DNA from: SYFT01 sp964471115
Lineage (GTDB): Bacteria > Acidobacteriota > Vicinamibacteria > Vicinamibacterales > SCN-69-37
Length of the DNA: 64,000 bases
Assembly: GCA_964471115.1 (NCBI GenBank)
Contig: CAYYFE010000019.1
Coordinates: forward strand, 1-64,000
Reading direction: 5' to 3'
Part shown: piece by piece, positions 16,429-25,849 of the stretch
Numbering within the stretch: position 1 is the stretch's first letter
Layout: each line of letters begins with the position of its first letter
Notes under the pieces: generated by a model
Databases searched by the model: none
What the model was told of the DNA's origin: nothing
The model's input: only the letters and a program-made list of their open reading frames with translations
Position numbers and translations under genes: made by a program

Positions 16429-18384
16429 GTGCCTGCCTTCTCCGACCTGTCGCTCCACCCTGCCCTGATCGCCAACGTCACCGCCCTTGGATACGAGGAG
16501 GCCACGCCGATTCAGGCGGAGGCCATTCCGCTCCTGCTGGGTGGGCGCGACCTGATCGGGCAGGCCGGCACGGGCACCGGCAAGACCGCCGCCTTTGCGT
16601 TGCCCCTGCTCCATCGGCTGCTCAGCACCGAACGCGAGGACGGCACGGCCGCGCGCGCGCTGATTCTCGTCCCCACCCGCGAACTGGCCATGCAGGTGGC
16701 TGAGGCGGTGCACAAGTACTCCAAGAGCACGCCGCTGCGCGTCGTCCCCGTGTACGGCGGCGCGCCGATGGACCAGCAGGTCCGCGCGCTGCGCCGCGGC
16801 GCGGACGTCGTGGTGGCCACGCCGGGCCGCGCGCTCGATCACCTCAAACGCGAGACGCTGAAACTGGACGCGCTGGAAGTGCTCGTGCTCGACGAAGCCG
16901 ACGAAATGCTCGACATGGGCTTTGCCGACGATCTCGACACCCTGCTCACTGCCACGCCGTCGACACGCCAGACGATGCTGTTTGCGGCGACGATGGCGCC
17001 GCGGCTGGCGAAGATCGCGGAAACGCACCTGACCAAACCGGCGCGCGTCACCATCAAGGCCGACAAGCCGGCCGCCGGCGACGTGCCGCGGGTGCGGCAG
17101 ACGGCGTACCTTGTATCGCGCCAGCAGAAGGCGTTTGCGCTGAACCGCCTGCTTGAATTCGAATCGCCGACCTCCACGATCATCTTCTGCCGCACGCGGC
17201 TGGAGGTCGACGAGCTGACCGACACGCTCAAGTCACACGGCTTCGCGGCCCAGGCGCTGCACGGCGGCATGGAGCAGCGGCAGCGCGACCGCGTCATGCA
17301 GCTGGTGCGCGAAGACAAGGCGGATGTGCTGGTGGCCACCGACGTCGCGGCTCGCGGCCTCGACATCGAACACATTTCACACGTCATCAACTACGACATC
17401 CCGACGGCGCCCGAGGTCTACGTCCACCGCATCGGCCGCACGGGCCGCGCCGGCCGCGAGGGCGTGGCGATCACCCTGGTGGATCCGCGCGAGCGGCGGA
17501 CCCTGGCGTTCATCGAATCATCCACGCGGCAGACCATCGAACGCGCGGAACTGCCGACCCTCGCCGCGCTCAAGGCCCGCCGTCTCGAGGAGACGCGCGC
17601 GTCGCTGCAGGAGCGCATCGTCGCCGGCGGGCTCGATGAGATGAAGGCGTTCGTGGCGTCGCTGGGCGAGGACTTCGATCCCGTCGACATCGCGGCGGCG
17701 GCCTTGACGTTGCTCGAGAAGGCCGACGGCGGTTCGGACTCCCGCAGTGCCGACGTGCGCGAGTTCCGTGGCGCCGACGCGCCGAAGCCCCGCCGCAGCG
17801 ATGCCGCGGAGCCCCGCGCCTCGCGCGCCCGCGACTTCGGCGGCCCGGAGACCCGGGCGCCCTACGAGAAGCCCCGCGGCGCCGAACGGCCGATGTCGCG
17901 CGCCGGCGACTCGCCGCGGCCGCGGCGTGACACCGGGCCGAAGACCACGCTGGCCTTCAGCGTGGGCGAACAGGACGGCGTCGGCCCCGGCGACATGGTG
18001 GGCGCGATTGCCGGCGAGTCGGGCATCGACTCGCGCGCCATCGGCGCGATCCGGATCAATCCCACGTACTCCACCGTGGAGGTGGATGCGGACCTGACCG
18101 ACACGGTCATCGAGAAGATGACCGGCAAGAAGATTCGCGGCACGGCGGTCGACATCAAGGTCATGCCCGCCGGCGCGGGCGCCGACGACGACCGGCCGCG
18201 CTCCCGGCCGCGCCCCGCGGGTGGCCCCGGCAAACCCGGCGGCTTCCGGAAGGACGGCTTCAAGAAGCCCGGATTCAAGCGAGAGGGATTCAAACGCGAG
18301 GGGTTCAAGCGCGAGGGCTTCAAGCGTGAAGGATTCAAGCGCGAGGGCTTCAAGAAGGGCACCGGCGGCTTCAAGAAGCGGTGA
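16429..18384 (+). CDS. deaD: DEAD-box ATP-dependent RNA helicase (DeaD/CsdA-like)
   Basis: This 651-residue helicase unwinds RNA during cold adaptation and ribosome assembly in its family. It shows the Q motif (GYEEATPIQAEAIP), Walker A AGTGTGKT (46-53), PTRELA, the DEAD box, a FAAT variant of SAT, the ARGLDIEH motif and HRIGRTGR. Residues about 510-590 resemble the DbpA-type RNA-binding domain (VGAIAGESGIDSRAIGAI). The C-terminus ends in a basic FKREG tandem repeat. The GTG at 16429 was chosen because the Q-motif region begins immediately after it; an in-frame ATG 63 bp upstream would add an odd Trp/Arg stretch. Its stop overlaps the next gene's GTG. Confidence 0.93.
   Translation: MPAFSDLSLHPALIANVTALGYEEATPIQAEAIPLLLGGRDLIGQAGTGTGKTAAFALPLLHRLLSTEREDGTAARALILVPTRELAMQVAEAVHKYSKSTPLRVVPVYGGAPMDQQVRALRRGADVVVATPGRALDHLKRETLKLDALEVLVLDEADEMLDMGFADDLDTLLTATPSTRQTMLFAATMAPRLAKIAETHLTKPARVTIKADKPAAGDVPRVRQTAYLVSRQQKAFALNRLLEFESPTSTIIFCRTRLEVDELTDTLKSHGFAAQALHGGMEQRQRDRVMQLVREDKADVLVATDVAARGLDIEHISHVINYDIPTAPEVYVHRIGRTGRAGREGVAITLVDPRERRTLAFIESSTRQTIERAELPTLAALKARRLEETRASLQERIVAGGLDEMKAFVASLGEDFDPVDIAAAALTLLEKADGGSDSRSADVREFRGADAPKPRRSDAAEPRASRARDFGGPETRAPYEKPRGAERPMSRAGDSPRPRRDTGPKTTLAFSVGEQDGVGPGDMVGAIAGESGIDSRAIGAIRINPTYSTVEVDADLTDTVIEKMTGKKIRGTAVDIKVMPAGAGADDDRPRSRPRPAGGPGKPGGFRKDGFKKPGFKREGFKREGFKREGFKREGFKREGFKKGTGGFKKR
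18241..18360 (+). repeat. 15-bp coding repeat (GFKRE units) at the helicase C-terminus
   Basis: Eight consecutive 15-bp units encode GFRKD, GFKKP, five copies of GFKRE and GFKKG. Codon use differs between copies (AAG/AAA, CGA/CGC/CGT, GAG/GAA), so the repeats are old enough to have diverged silently while the amino acids stayed fixed. Confidence 0.9.
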
Positions 18385-19652
18385 CCACGCGGCTGCTGCG
18401 CTGGTTCGTGCCGCTGGTGGCGTGCGCGGGCCTGCTCGCGCAGATTGAGATCTACCGCCGCGGTCTGGCCGAACAGCCCATTCGATCCGACGGCATCAGT
18501 TATCACGTCTACCTGCCGTCGCTGGTGTTGCACGGCAGCCCGCGTTTGTGGCCCGTGGCCGACGACCAGTACGGCGGCGCGTTCCCCGAACACACCGGCA
18601 TTCTCAGGTGGCCGAATACGAGCTGGTGGCTCAATCCGCATCCCATCGGCGCCGCGGTCTTCATGCTGCCGTTTTTCCTGATCGCGCACGCCTTGACGCT
18701 CTGGTCGAACCTGCCGCCGGACGGCTTCTCGCTGTACTACCAGATCGGCGCCAGCCTGTCCGGTCTCGTCTGGGGTGTCGCAGGGCTGGCCATCCTGCAA
18801 CGGATCCTGCAACGTCACGTCCCGGCCGCCGTCACGTTGGCCACGCTGGTCGTCATCACGCTGGGCACCAACCTGTTCCACTACCTGACGTTTGATGCCA
18901 CGTACAGTCACGCCTATGGCGTCTTCCTCGTGGCGGCGCTGCTGTGGGCCACGGAGCGGTTCTGGACGCAGCCGGGTGGCCGGGCCGCCATTCACCTGGG
19001 CGCGGTGGTGGGCCTGTTGTTCCTCGTGCGCCACAGTCACCTGCTGCTGGCGCTCGTGCCGGCGCTGTATCGTCCGGCGTCGTTGTGGTCCGCCCGTCGG
19101 CATCTGCTGATCGCCGCGGCGGTGGCGCTCGCGGTCGCCGTCCCGCAGCTGGCCATCTACAAGGCCGTGACCGGCTCGTGGATCGTCAGTCCGTACAGCC
19201 TGCTGCCTGCCACGATGCGGTTTGACGCGCCGCACATCACCGGCATCCTGTTCTGGTTTCCGAAGGGGCTGTTCCTGTGGTCGCCCCTGCTCCTGATGGC
19301 GATGGCCGGACTCGCGCTGCGGCATCCGCTGACGGCCGGCTATCGCGCGGCTGCGCTGATCACCTTCACGCTGTTCACCTGGCTCATCGGCAGTTGGTAC
19401 GACTGGCAATTCGGCGGCAGCTTCGGGCATCGCGGGTACACCGATCTGCTGCCGCTGCTGGCGCTGCCGCTGGCGGCGGCCTTCGATCGCCTGCGTGACG
19501 CCTCGCGGCCGGTCCGCGGCGCGGTCACCGCGGTGGTCACCTTGCTGGTCGTCATGTCGATCGGCCAGATGCTGCTCTATTGGGCCGGGGCCATGCCGTT
19601 TCGGGATGTGACGTGGCCCGAATACCTCGACACGTGGATCACATGGCGATGA
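18381..19652 (+). CDS. Polytopic membrane protein, possible GT-C type glycosyltransferase
   Basis: This 423-residue protein has about ten membrane helices. The first, near residues 5-20, is followed by an external loop with RSDGISYHVYLPSLVLHG. Acidic and aromatic residues in the first loop resemble GT-C enzymes such as ArnT/PMT, which use lipid-linked sugars, but I see no firm catalytic motif and the protein is shorter than those enzymes. The GTG start overlaps the helicase stop (GTGA), and the end overlaps the next gene's start (ATGA), so translation is probably coupled on both sides. Confidence 0.7.
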   Translation: MTTRLLRWFVPLVACAGLLAQIEIYRRGLAEQPIRSDGISYHVYLPSLVLHGSPRLWPVADDQYGGAFPEHTGILRWPNTSWWLNPHPIGAAVFMLPFFLIAHALTLWSNLPPDGFSLYYQIGASLSGLVWGVAGLAILQRILQRHVPAAVTLATLVVITLGTNLFHYLTFDATYSHAYGVFLVAALLWATERFWTQPGGRAAIHLGAVVGLLFLVRHSHLLLALVPALYRPASLWSARRHLLIAAAVALAVAVPQLAIYKAVTGSWIVSPYSLLPATMRFDAPHITGILFWFPKGLFLWSPLLLMAMAGLALRHPLTAGYRAAALITFTLFTWLIGSWYDWQFGGSFGHRGYTDLLPLLALPLAAAFDRLRDASRPVRGAVTAVVTLLVVMSIGQMLLYWAGAMPFRDVTWPEYLDTWITWR

Positions 19653-20038
19653 CCCCCACACGCGCCGCTGCGTGGATTGGCGTGGCCGTCGTGGCGGTCG
19701 TCCTCGGGACGCTGCGCGACCCGGCGTGGCTCGCAACGTACCGTCACGGCGTACACGCCGACGGCTGGACGGGGGGCCGCGCCAGCTTCTACGTGCCGGC
19801 GCAGGCACCGGTCATCACGTTCGACCTGGCGGGCCACGACCGGTTCAGCACGCAGGTATCGATCTGGGTGGACGGACAACTGGTCGATCGCTTCACGGCC
19901 GACGCCGCCTGGCGGACGGTTCGTATTCCGATCGCTGACCGTCCAACGTCCCGGCGGCACCGGCGCGTCGATCTGCACGTGGCGCGCGCGTGGGGCGACC
20001 CGCGCAAAGGTGTGCGGGTGCGCCTGCCGCCGCCGTAA
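19649..20038 (+). CDS. Small membrane-anchored protein of unknown function
   Basis: This 129-residue protein has one N-terminal membrane helix (about residues 7-22). A small beta-rich domain follows, with VITFDLAGHDRFSTQVSIWV and a paired strand TVRIPIADRP. I do not recognise it. The ATG at 19649 overlaps the preceding stop as ATGA; an ATG two codons upstream is equally possible. It sits between the polytopic membrane protein and the alpha-2-macroglobulin gene, 9 bp before the latter, and probably works in the envelope with them. Confidence 0.65.
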   Translation: MTPTRAAAWIGVAVVAVVLGTLRDPAWLATYRHGVHADGWTGGRASFYVPAQAPVITFDLAGHDRFSTQVSIWVDGQLVDRFTADAAWRTVRIPIADRPTSRRHRRVDLHVARAWGDPRKGVRVRLPPP

Positions 20039-20047
20039 GATCGCTTC

Positions 20048-23000
20048 ATGCGCCGAGCCGGCCTGTTGGCCCTCCTGCTCTCCTCCTTCACGCTTGCCAG
20101 TTCCGCTCAGAATCAGCCGCTCACCATCGTGGACGCCAGTCCGCGAGGTGAGGTGACGCAGCGTTCGGATGCGTCGGAAATCCGCCTGATCTTTTCCGAG
20201 CCGATGATCGCGCTCGGCCGCGCTCCGGCCAATCCGCAGATTCCCTGGGTCACGATCACTCCGCGCATCGCGGGACAGTTCCGGTGGTCGGGCACCACGA
20301 TCCTGCTGTTCACGCCGGATCCGGCCGCGCCCCTGCCGGACGCCACGACGTACACCGTCACGGTTGATCCGTCGGCGACCAGCGCGGCCGGCCGTCGTCT
20401 CGGCACCCCATTTCGTTTCGAGTTCACGACGCCGACCGTGAAACTGCTCTCGGCCGAATGGGTTCGTCGCACGGGCCGGTACGACTCGCCGATCACCGTC
20501 GCCCTGCGGTTCAACCAGCGCGTCCGCCCGTCTGACGTGCTCGCGCACCTGCGGGCCGCCTACGAGCCCCACGAATGGACGCCGCCCGCCTTCACCGATC
20601 GTGAACTCGCGCGCCTGAAGACCGGCGATCCCAACGGCCTCGCGCAGTTCGAGGCGAAGGTCGCGGCCACGCGCCGCGCGGCGTCAGCCAGCGCCGCGCT
20701 CACGCTGCGCCAGGCGGCCGAATGGGATCGCGAACGCTTCCCGCCTGAAGACACCGTCGTCATGCTCGAGACGACGACGGTGCCTCCGGTCGAATCGTGG
20801 ATCGCGTTGACGCTCGGCGCCGACATGCCGAGCCCGGCCGGGCCGGCGCGTCCGCGCGAGCCGCAGACCACACGACTGGAGATGGAGCCGGCCTTCTTCG
20901 TGGACACGCGATGGCTCTGCCGCGACGCGTGTGATCCGTCCGGCCGGACGCCGCTGGCGTTCTTCCGGCCCGTCGGCGCCGCCGAGGTCGCCCGCGCCCT
21001 CTCGGTGCGCGACATCACGCGCCCCACCGCGGAAGCCGAAGTGGCCCGGTCAGCGACGGCCCGCCAGCCGGACGCCAGCGCGGTGTACGAACACCACACC
21101 GCGGAATCGGCAGGGTTCGACGCGCAGCCTCCGGCCAGCACCTGGCGCCTGCGGCTGGACCCCTCGCTCACGGCCGCCGATGGACAACGGCTGGGCTACA
21201 CCTGGATCGCCATCGTCACCAACGAACACCATCGCGCGTTCGTGAGTTTCGGCGATGGACACGGCGTGTGGGAACGCACGGGAGGTCCCGTACTGCCCTT
21301 CTCGTCGCGCAACTTCACGCGCGTGACGCAGTGGCTGCAGCGGCTGACCGTGGACGAGCTGATGCCGACGATCCTCCGGCTGCAGACCGATGACTACGAA
21401 ACCCGCTTCCGCCAGGCGCCCGACGGGCCGGGCCGCGACCGCCGCCTGACGATCAAGGCGGACGCCATCCAGGCCCACGGGCTGGATCTGACGCCGGCCC
21501 TGCCGGCCTCCGGCGCCGGCCTGGTCTGGGCCGCCATCAAGCCGGAAGACGCCCTCGCCGGCGCGACACCGGCGGACGAACGCCTGACGCCGCGCGCGAC
21601 GATCGTCCAGGCCACCAACCTCGGCCTGACCGTCAAGGACAGTCCGCAGAACACGCTCGTGTTCGTCACGGCCCTCGACACGGGCGCGCCGGTCGCCGGC
21701 GCCACGGTCTCGATCGTCAACACGAACAACGAACGGCTGTGGCGTGGCACGACGACCGCCGACGGCATCGCGCTGGCGCCGGCGCTGCCGCTGCGCGATC
21801 GCGACAACTACTGGAACTTCCGCTTCATCGTCACCGCCGAAAAGGACGGCGACGTCGCCTACGTCGGGTCGGACTGGAACGAGGGCATCGAGTCGTGGAA
21901 CTTCAACGTGCCCTACGACATCAACGAAGCCGAGCCGCTGCTGCGCGGATCGGTGTTCACCGATCGCGGCGTCTACCGGCCGGGCGAAGACGTACACGTC
22001 AAGGCGATTGTCCGCGCCGACCGACCGGCGGGCATCCAGTTGCTGCCGGCCGGCACCACGCTGAAAGTGACGACGCGCAACAGCCGCGACCAGGTCGTGG
22101 ACGAACGGACGCTCGCGGTCACGCGCTGGAGTTCGATCGAGTGGACGTGGACGCCGCCGGCCAACGCCGTGCTGGGCGAACATCGCATCAGCGTGGTGTG
22201 GGAGGGGTCACCCGCCAACGAATGGCTGCGCACGATTGACGGCACGTTCCTGGTGGCGGCGTACCGCAAGCCTGACTTCAAGGTCGAGACCTCCGTCACG
22301 ATGCCGCAGGCCGTGGCCAGCGAGGCCATGTCGCTGTCGGCCTCCGCGCAGTACCTGTTTGGCGCGGCGGTGGCCAACCGGCCCGTGCGCTGGTCGGTCA
22401 CCCGCACGCCTGAGCGCGGTGTGCCGACGGCGATCGTCGAGCGGTATCCCGCCAACCTCTTCACGTTTGGCGCGAGGGCGGATGAGACTGGCGACACCGG
22501 CCCCACGGCCGCCGACGTGGCCACGACATCAGCCGACGGCCGCTTTTCGACACAGGTGGCCACCGAGGCGTCCAACCGCGCCTATCGCTACACGTTCGAG
22601 GCGGAGGTGGAAGACGTGTCGCGACAGCGCATCGCGAATCGCTCCGCCGTGGTCGTCCATCCCGCGGCGTTGTACGTCGGCATTCGTTCCGCCGACGACT
22701 TCGCGACGGCGGGCACCCCCAGTCCGTTCGGCGTGGTGGCTGTCGATCTGTCGGGACAACCCGTCGACGGCGTGTCGGTGGCGGTGTCGCTGGTGAAGCT
22801 GCAGTGGAACTCCGTCCGCATCGCCGAAGGCAACGGGTTCTACCGCTGGGAATCCACGCAGACGGAAACCCCGGCCGGGTCGTGGACGATCACCACGACG
22901 CGGGAACCGGTGACGCAGGCGGTCACCGTGCCCGAGGCGGGCAGTTACCTGCTGCGCGCCACCGCGCGTGACGCCGCCGGACGCGCGACGGTGACCGAGC

Positions 23001-25849
23001 ACCGGTTCTGGGCGATGGGCGCCGGATACACCGCGTGGGAACGGTTCGATCACAACCGGATCACGCTGCGGCCCGAACAGACCACGTGGCGGCCCGGCGA
23101 TCGCGCGCGCCTGATGATTGAATCCCCGTGGGAGTCGGCCACGGGGCTCCTGACGGTGGAGCGCGAAGGCATTCGCCGCCACGAGCGGTTCACGCTGACC
23201 TCGACGCAACACACGGTGGAGGTACCGATCACCGACGAGGACATTCCCAATCTGTACGTCTCGGTGCTGCTCGTGCGTGGGCGCACCTCGACGGAGTTCG
23301 GCGCCGACGGCAGCGACCCTGGCAAACCGGCGTTCCGGCTGGGCTATGCGGCCCTGACGGTCGAAGATACGAGCAAGTCGCTGAACGTCGCCATCGCGGC
23401 CGACCGGCAGCAGTACCGGCCCGCCAACACCGCGCGGGTCTCGCTGACGGTGACGGACGCCTCGAAGCGGCCGGCCCGCGCCGAAGTCACGTTGTGGGCC
23501 GTGGACCAGGGCGTGTTGTCGCTCACCGATTACCGCGCGCCCAACGTCCTCAAGGACGTGTACCGCGAGAAGGCGCTGCAGGTGATGACCACCGACAGCC
23601 GCCAGCGCATCGTCTCGCGCCGGGTCCTCACGCCGAAGGGCGCCGACGCCGGCGGTGGCGGCGGCGATCTGGCCGCGGTCCGGCAGGATCTGCGGCCGCT
23701 GGCCTTTTGGGTGGGCTCGGTGGAGACCAACGCCAATGGCACGGCGACCACCACCGTGACGTTGCCCGAGTCGCTGACGACGTATCGCATCATGGCGGTG
23801 GCCGCCGACGCCGGATCCCGGTTCGGCAGCGACACGGCCGACATCACCGTCACCAAACCGGTCACACTGCTCGGCACCTATCCCCGGTTCCTGCGGCCGG
23901 GCGATCGGGCGTCATTCGGCGCGGTGGTCACCAACACCACCGCCACCGGGGGGACCGCGCAGGTCACCATTCGCAGTCTCGATCCCACCCTGCTGGAACT
24001 GACCGGCGACAGTACGCAGCGACTGACGGTCGGCGCGGGCGGCAGCGCTGATGTCCGGTTCCCCGCCACGGCGCTCCGCACCGGCCGGGCGCGCGTCCAG
24101 GTCAGTGTGACGCTGGGCGAGCATACGGATGCGTTTGAATCCGTCGTGCCCGTGTATGCACCGGCGCCTGCGGAAACCGTTGCCGCCTTTGCGCAAACCA
24201 CCAGCACCTGGACGCAGCCGATCACGCTGCCCGGTGACATCAATACGGCGGTGGGCGGGCTGACGATCGACTGGGCCTCCACGGCGCTGGTCGGCATGGC
24301 GGGCGGGGTCGACTACCTCGTGTCGTACCCGTATCAGTGCGCCGAGCAGAAGGCGTCGGCCGCGTACGCCTTCATGCTGGCGGCCGATCTGGGCCGCGCC
24401 TTTGCGGTGGGCACCGTGCCCCCTGACGAGTACCGCACGCGCGCCACGCAGTTGCTGCAGGACCTGCCCTCGTTCCAGTGCGGCGACGGCGGCATGGCGT
24501 ACTGGCAGTCCAGCCACTGCCAGTCGAATCCGTATCTGACCGCGTACGTGCTGCATGTCATGCACACCGGCCGGCAGCTGGGTCTGGCGCCGGATCAGGG
24601 CGCGGTCGATCGCGCGCTCGACTATCTGGAGCAGGTGCTGGCCGAGACCACCCCGCCCGCGCAGATCGGCTTCGTGCCGGTGTGGGCGGCGTCGCAGGCC
24701 TACGCGGTGAAGGTGCTCGGAGAATGGGGCCGCCCGCAGGCCTCACACATCACGCGGCTGGCCGACAACCTCGACCGGTTGCCTGTGTTTGCCACGTCGT
24801 ACCTGCTCGACGCGCTGGCGTTGGCCAACGACCGGGGCCCCCGGTATCAGAGCGCGTTGACCCGGGTGACCAACGCGCTGCGGGTGGAGGGCGACGAAGC
24901 CCACGTGCAGGAGCTGAACGCCGAAGCGCTCGGCTGGATCTGGCACTCGAACACGCGGGCCACCGCCCTGGTGCTCGACGGCCTGGTGCGGCGCGGTGAC
25001 ACGACCGCGGCGGAAGAACCCGGGCCGATGATTCCCGGCCTGGTGCGATGGCTGCTGGCGGCGCAACGCAACGGACACTGGGGCGACACACAAAGCAACG
25101 CCACGACCCTGCAGGCGCTGGTGGCCTACTACCGCCGCTTCGAGCGCGAGGTCCCCGACATGACGGCCACGGCCACCCTCGGAGCCCGGACGATCGGCAC
25201 GGGCCGATTCTCCGGCCGTTCCGTCGTCTCACAACGGTTGCAGGTGTCGATGCCGGATCTGCTGCGCGCGGTCACATCGGGCACACCCGCTTCGCTTGCG
25301 CTCTCACGCGCGGGCACCGGCCGGCTTTACGCGTCGGCGCGGCTGTCGTTCACGCCGCTGTCGCCGCCGGTCGCGCGCGACCAGGGGCTGCGCGTCGAAC
25401 GGCACTACGAACGCTTCGTGGAAAACGGCTCGGGACCGGTGGCCACCGAATTTGCCGCCGGCGACCTCGTGCGTGTGGTCCTGCGCGTGACGACGCCGCA
25501 GGAGCGCCGGTATGTCGCGGTGGCCGACGCCCTGCCCGCCGGGTTTGAAGCCGTGGACGGGTACTTCCGCACGACGGCCGCGGATCTGGCGCGCGAGGCG
25601 ACGGTCACCGGTGGCGACGGCGAACCGTGGTGGCGCCGCTGGCAGCGTGGCGGGTTCGACCACGTGCAGAAACACGACGACCGCGTGGAGATCTTCGCCA
25701 CGCGACTCTCGGACGGCACCCACGAGTTCTCGTACCTGGTCCGCGCGACCACGGCCGGCACGTTCCTCGCCGCCGGCGCGTCGGCGGAACTGATGTACGC
25801 GCCGGAGGTCAACGGCCGGGCGGCGCCCGCGACGGTGGTGGTGCGGTAA
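20048..25849 (+). CDS. Bacterial alpha-2-macroglobulin with thioester motif
   Basis: This 1933-residue periplasmic protease trap is of the YfhM type. It has a signal peptide (about 1-20) without a lipobox Cys, unlike the E. coli lipoprotein. Ig-like MG domains follow, including the MG2-type motif TDRGVYRPGEDVHVK (about 640-655). The A2M domain has ETNANGTATTTVTLPESL near 1230. The thioester motif CAEQ starts at Cys1431, where Cys and Gln form the bond that covalently captures attacking proteases. An alpha/alpha toroid and a C-terminal receptor-like domain follow. The stop overlaps the pbpC start as TAATG. In many bacteria this pair acts together, with PBP1C repairing peptidoglycan while the macroglobulin disarms host or rival proteases. 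Confidence 0.95.
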   Translation: MRRAGLLALLLSSFTLASSAQNQPLTIVDASPRGEVTQRSDASEIRLIFSEPMIALGRAPANPQIPWVTITPRIAGQFRWSGTTILLFTPDPAAPLPDATTYTVTVDPSATSAAGRRLGTPFRFEFTTPTVKLLSAEWVRRTGRYDSPITVALRFNQRVRPSDVLAHLRAAYEPHEWTPPAFTDRELARLKTGDPNGLAQFEAKVAATRRAASASAALTLRQAAEWDRERFPPEDTVVMLETTTVPPVESWIALTLGADMPSPAGPARPREPQTTRLEMEPAFFVDTRWLCRDACDPSGRTPLAFFRPVGAAEVARALSVRDITRPTAEAEVARSATARQPDASAVYEHHTAESAGFDAQPPASTWRLRLDPSLTAADGQRLGYTWIAIVTNEHHRAFVSFGDGHGVWERTGGPVLPFSSRNFTRVTQWLQRLTVDELMPTILRLQTDDYETRFRQAPDGPGRDRRLTIKADAIQAHGLDLTPALPASGAGLVWAAIKPEDALAGATPADERLTPRATIVQATNLGLTVKDSPQNTLVFVTALDTGAPVAGATVSIVNTNNERLWRGTTTADGIALAPALPLRDRDNYWNFRFIVTAEKDGDVAYVGSDWNEGIESWNFNVPYDINEAEPLLRGSVFTDRGVYRPGEDVHVKAIVRADRPAGIQLLPAGTTLKVTTRNSRDQVVDERTLAVTRWSSIEWTWTPPANAVLGEHRISVVWEGSPANEWLRTIDGTFLVAAYRKPDFKVETSVTMPQAVASEAMSLSASAQYLFGAAVANRPVRWSVTRTPERGVPTAIVERYPANLFTFGARADETGDTGPTAADVATTSADGRFSTQVATEASNRAYRYTFEAEVEDVSRQRIANRSAVVVHPAALYVGIRSADDFATAGTPSPFGVVAVDLSGQPVDGVSVAVSLVKLQWNSVRIAEGNGFYRWESTQTETPAGSWTITTTREPVTQAVTVPEAGSYLLRATARDAAGRATVTEHRFWAMGAGYTAWERFDHNRITLRPEQTTWRPGDRARLMIESPWESATGLLTVEREGIRRHERFTLTSTQHTVEVPITDEDIPNLYVSVLLVRGRTSTEFGADGSDPGKPAFRLGYAALTVEDTSKSLNVAIAADRQQYRPANTARVSLTVTDASKRPARAEVTLWAVDQGVLSLTDYRAPNVLKDVYREKALQVMTTDSRQRIVSRRVLTPKGADAGGGGGDLAAVRQDLRPLAFWVGSVETNANGTATTTVTLPESLTTYRIMAVAADAGSRFGSDTADITVTKPVTLLGTYPRFLRPGDRASFGAVVTNTTATGGTAQVTIRSLDPTLLELTGDSTQRLTVGAGGSADVRFPATALRTGRARVQVSVTLGEHTDAFESVVPVYAPAPAETVAAFAQTTSTWTQPITLPGDINTAVGGLTIDWASTALVGMAGGVDYLVSYPYQCAEQKASAAYAFMLAADLGRAFAVGTVPPDEYRTRATQLLQDLPSFQCGDGGMAYWQSSHCQSNPYLTAYVLHVMHTGRQLGLAPDQGAVDRALDYLEQVLAETTPPAQIGFVPVWAASQAYAVKVLGEWGRPQASHITRLADNLDRLPVFATSYLLDALALANDRGPRYQSALTRVTNALRVEGDEAHVQELNAEALGWIWHSNTRATALVLDGLVRRGDTTAAEEPGPMIPGLVRWLLAAQRNGHWGDTQSNATTLQALVAYYRRFEREVPDMTATATLGARTIGTGRFSGRSVVSQRLQVSMPDLLRAVTSGTPASLALSRAGTGRLYASARLSFTPLSPPVARDQGLRVERHYERFVENGSGPVATEFAAGDLVRVVLRVTTPQERRYVAVADALPAGFEAVDGYFRTTAADLAREATVTGGDGEPWWRRWQRGGFDHVQKHDDRVEIFATRLSDGTHEFSYLVRATTAGTFLAAGASAELMYAPEVNGRAAPATVVVR

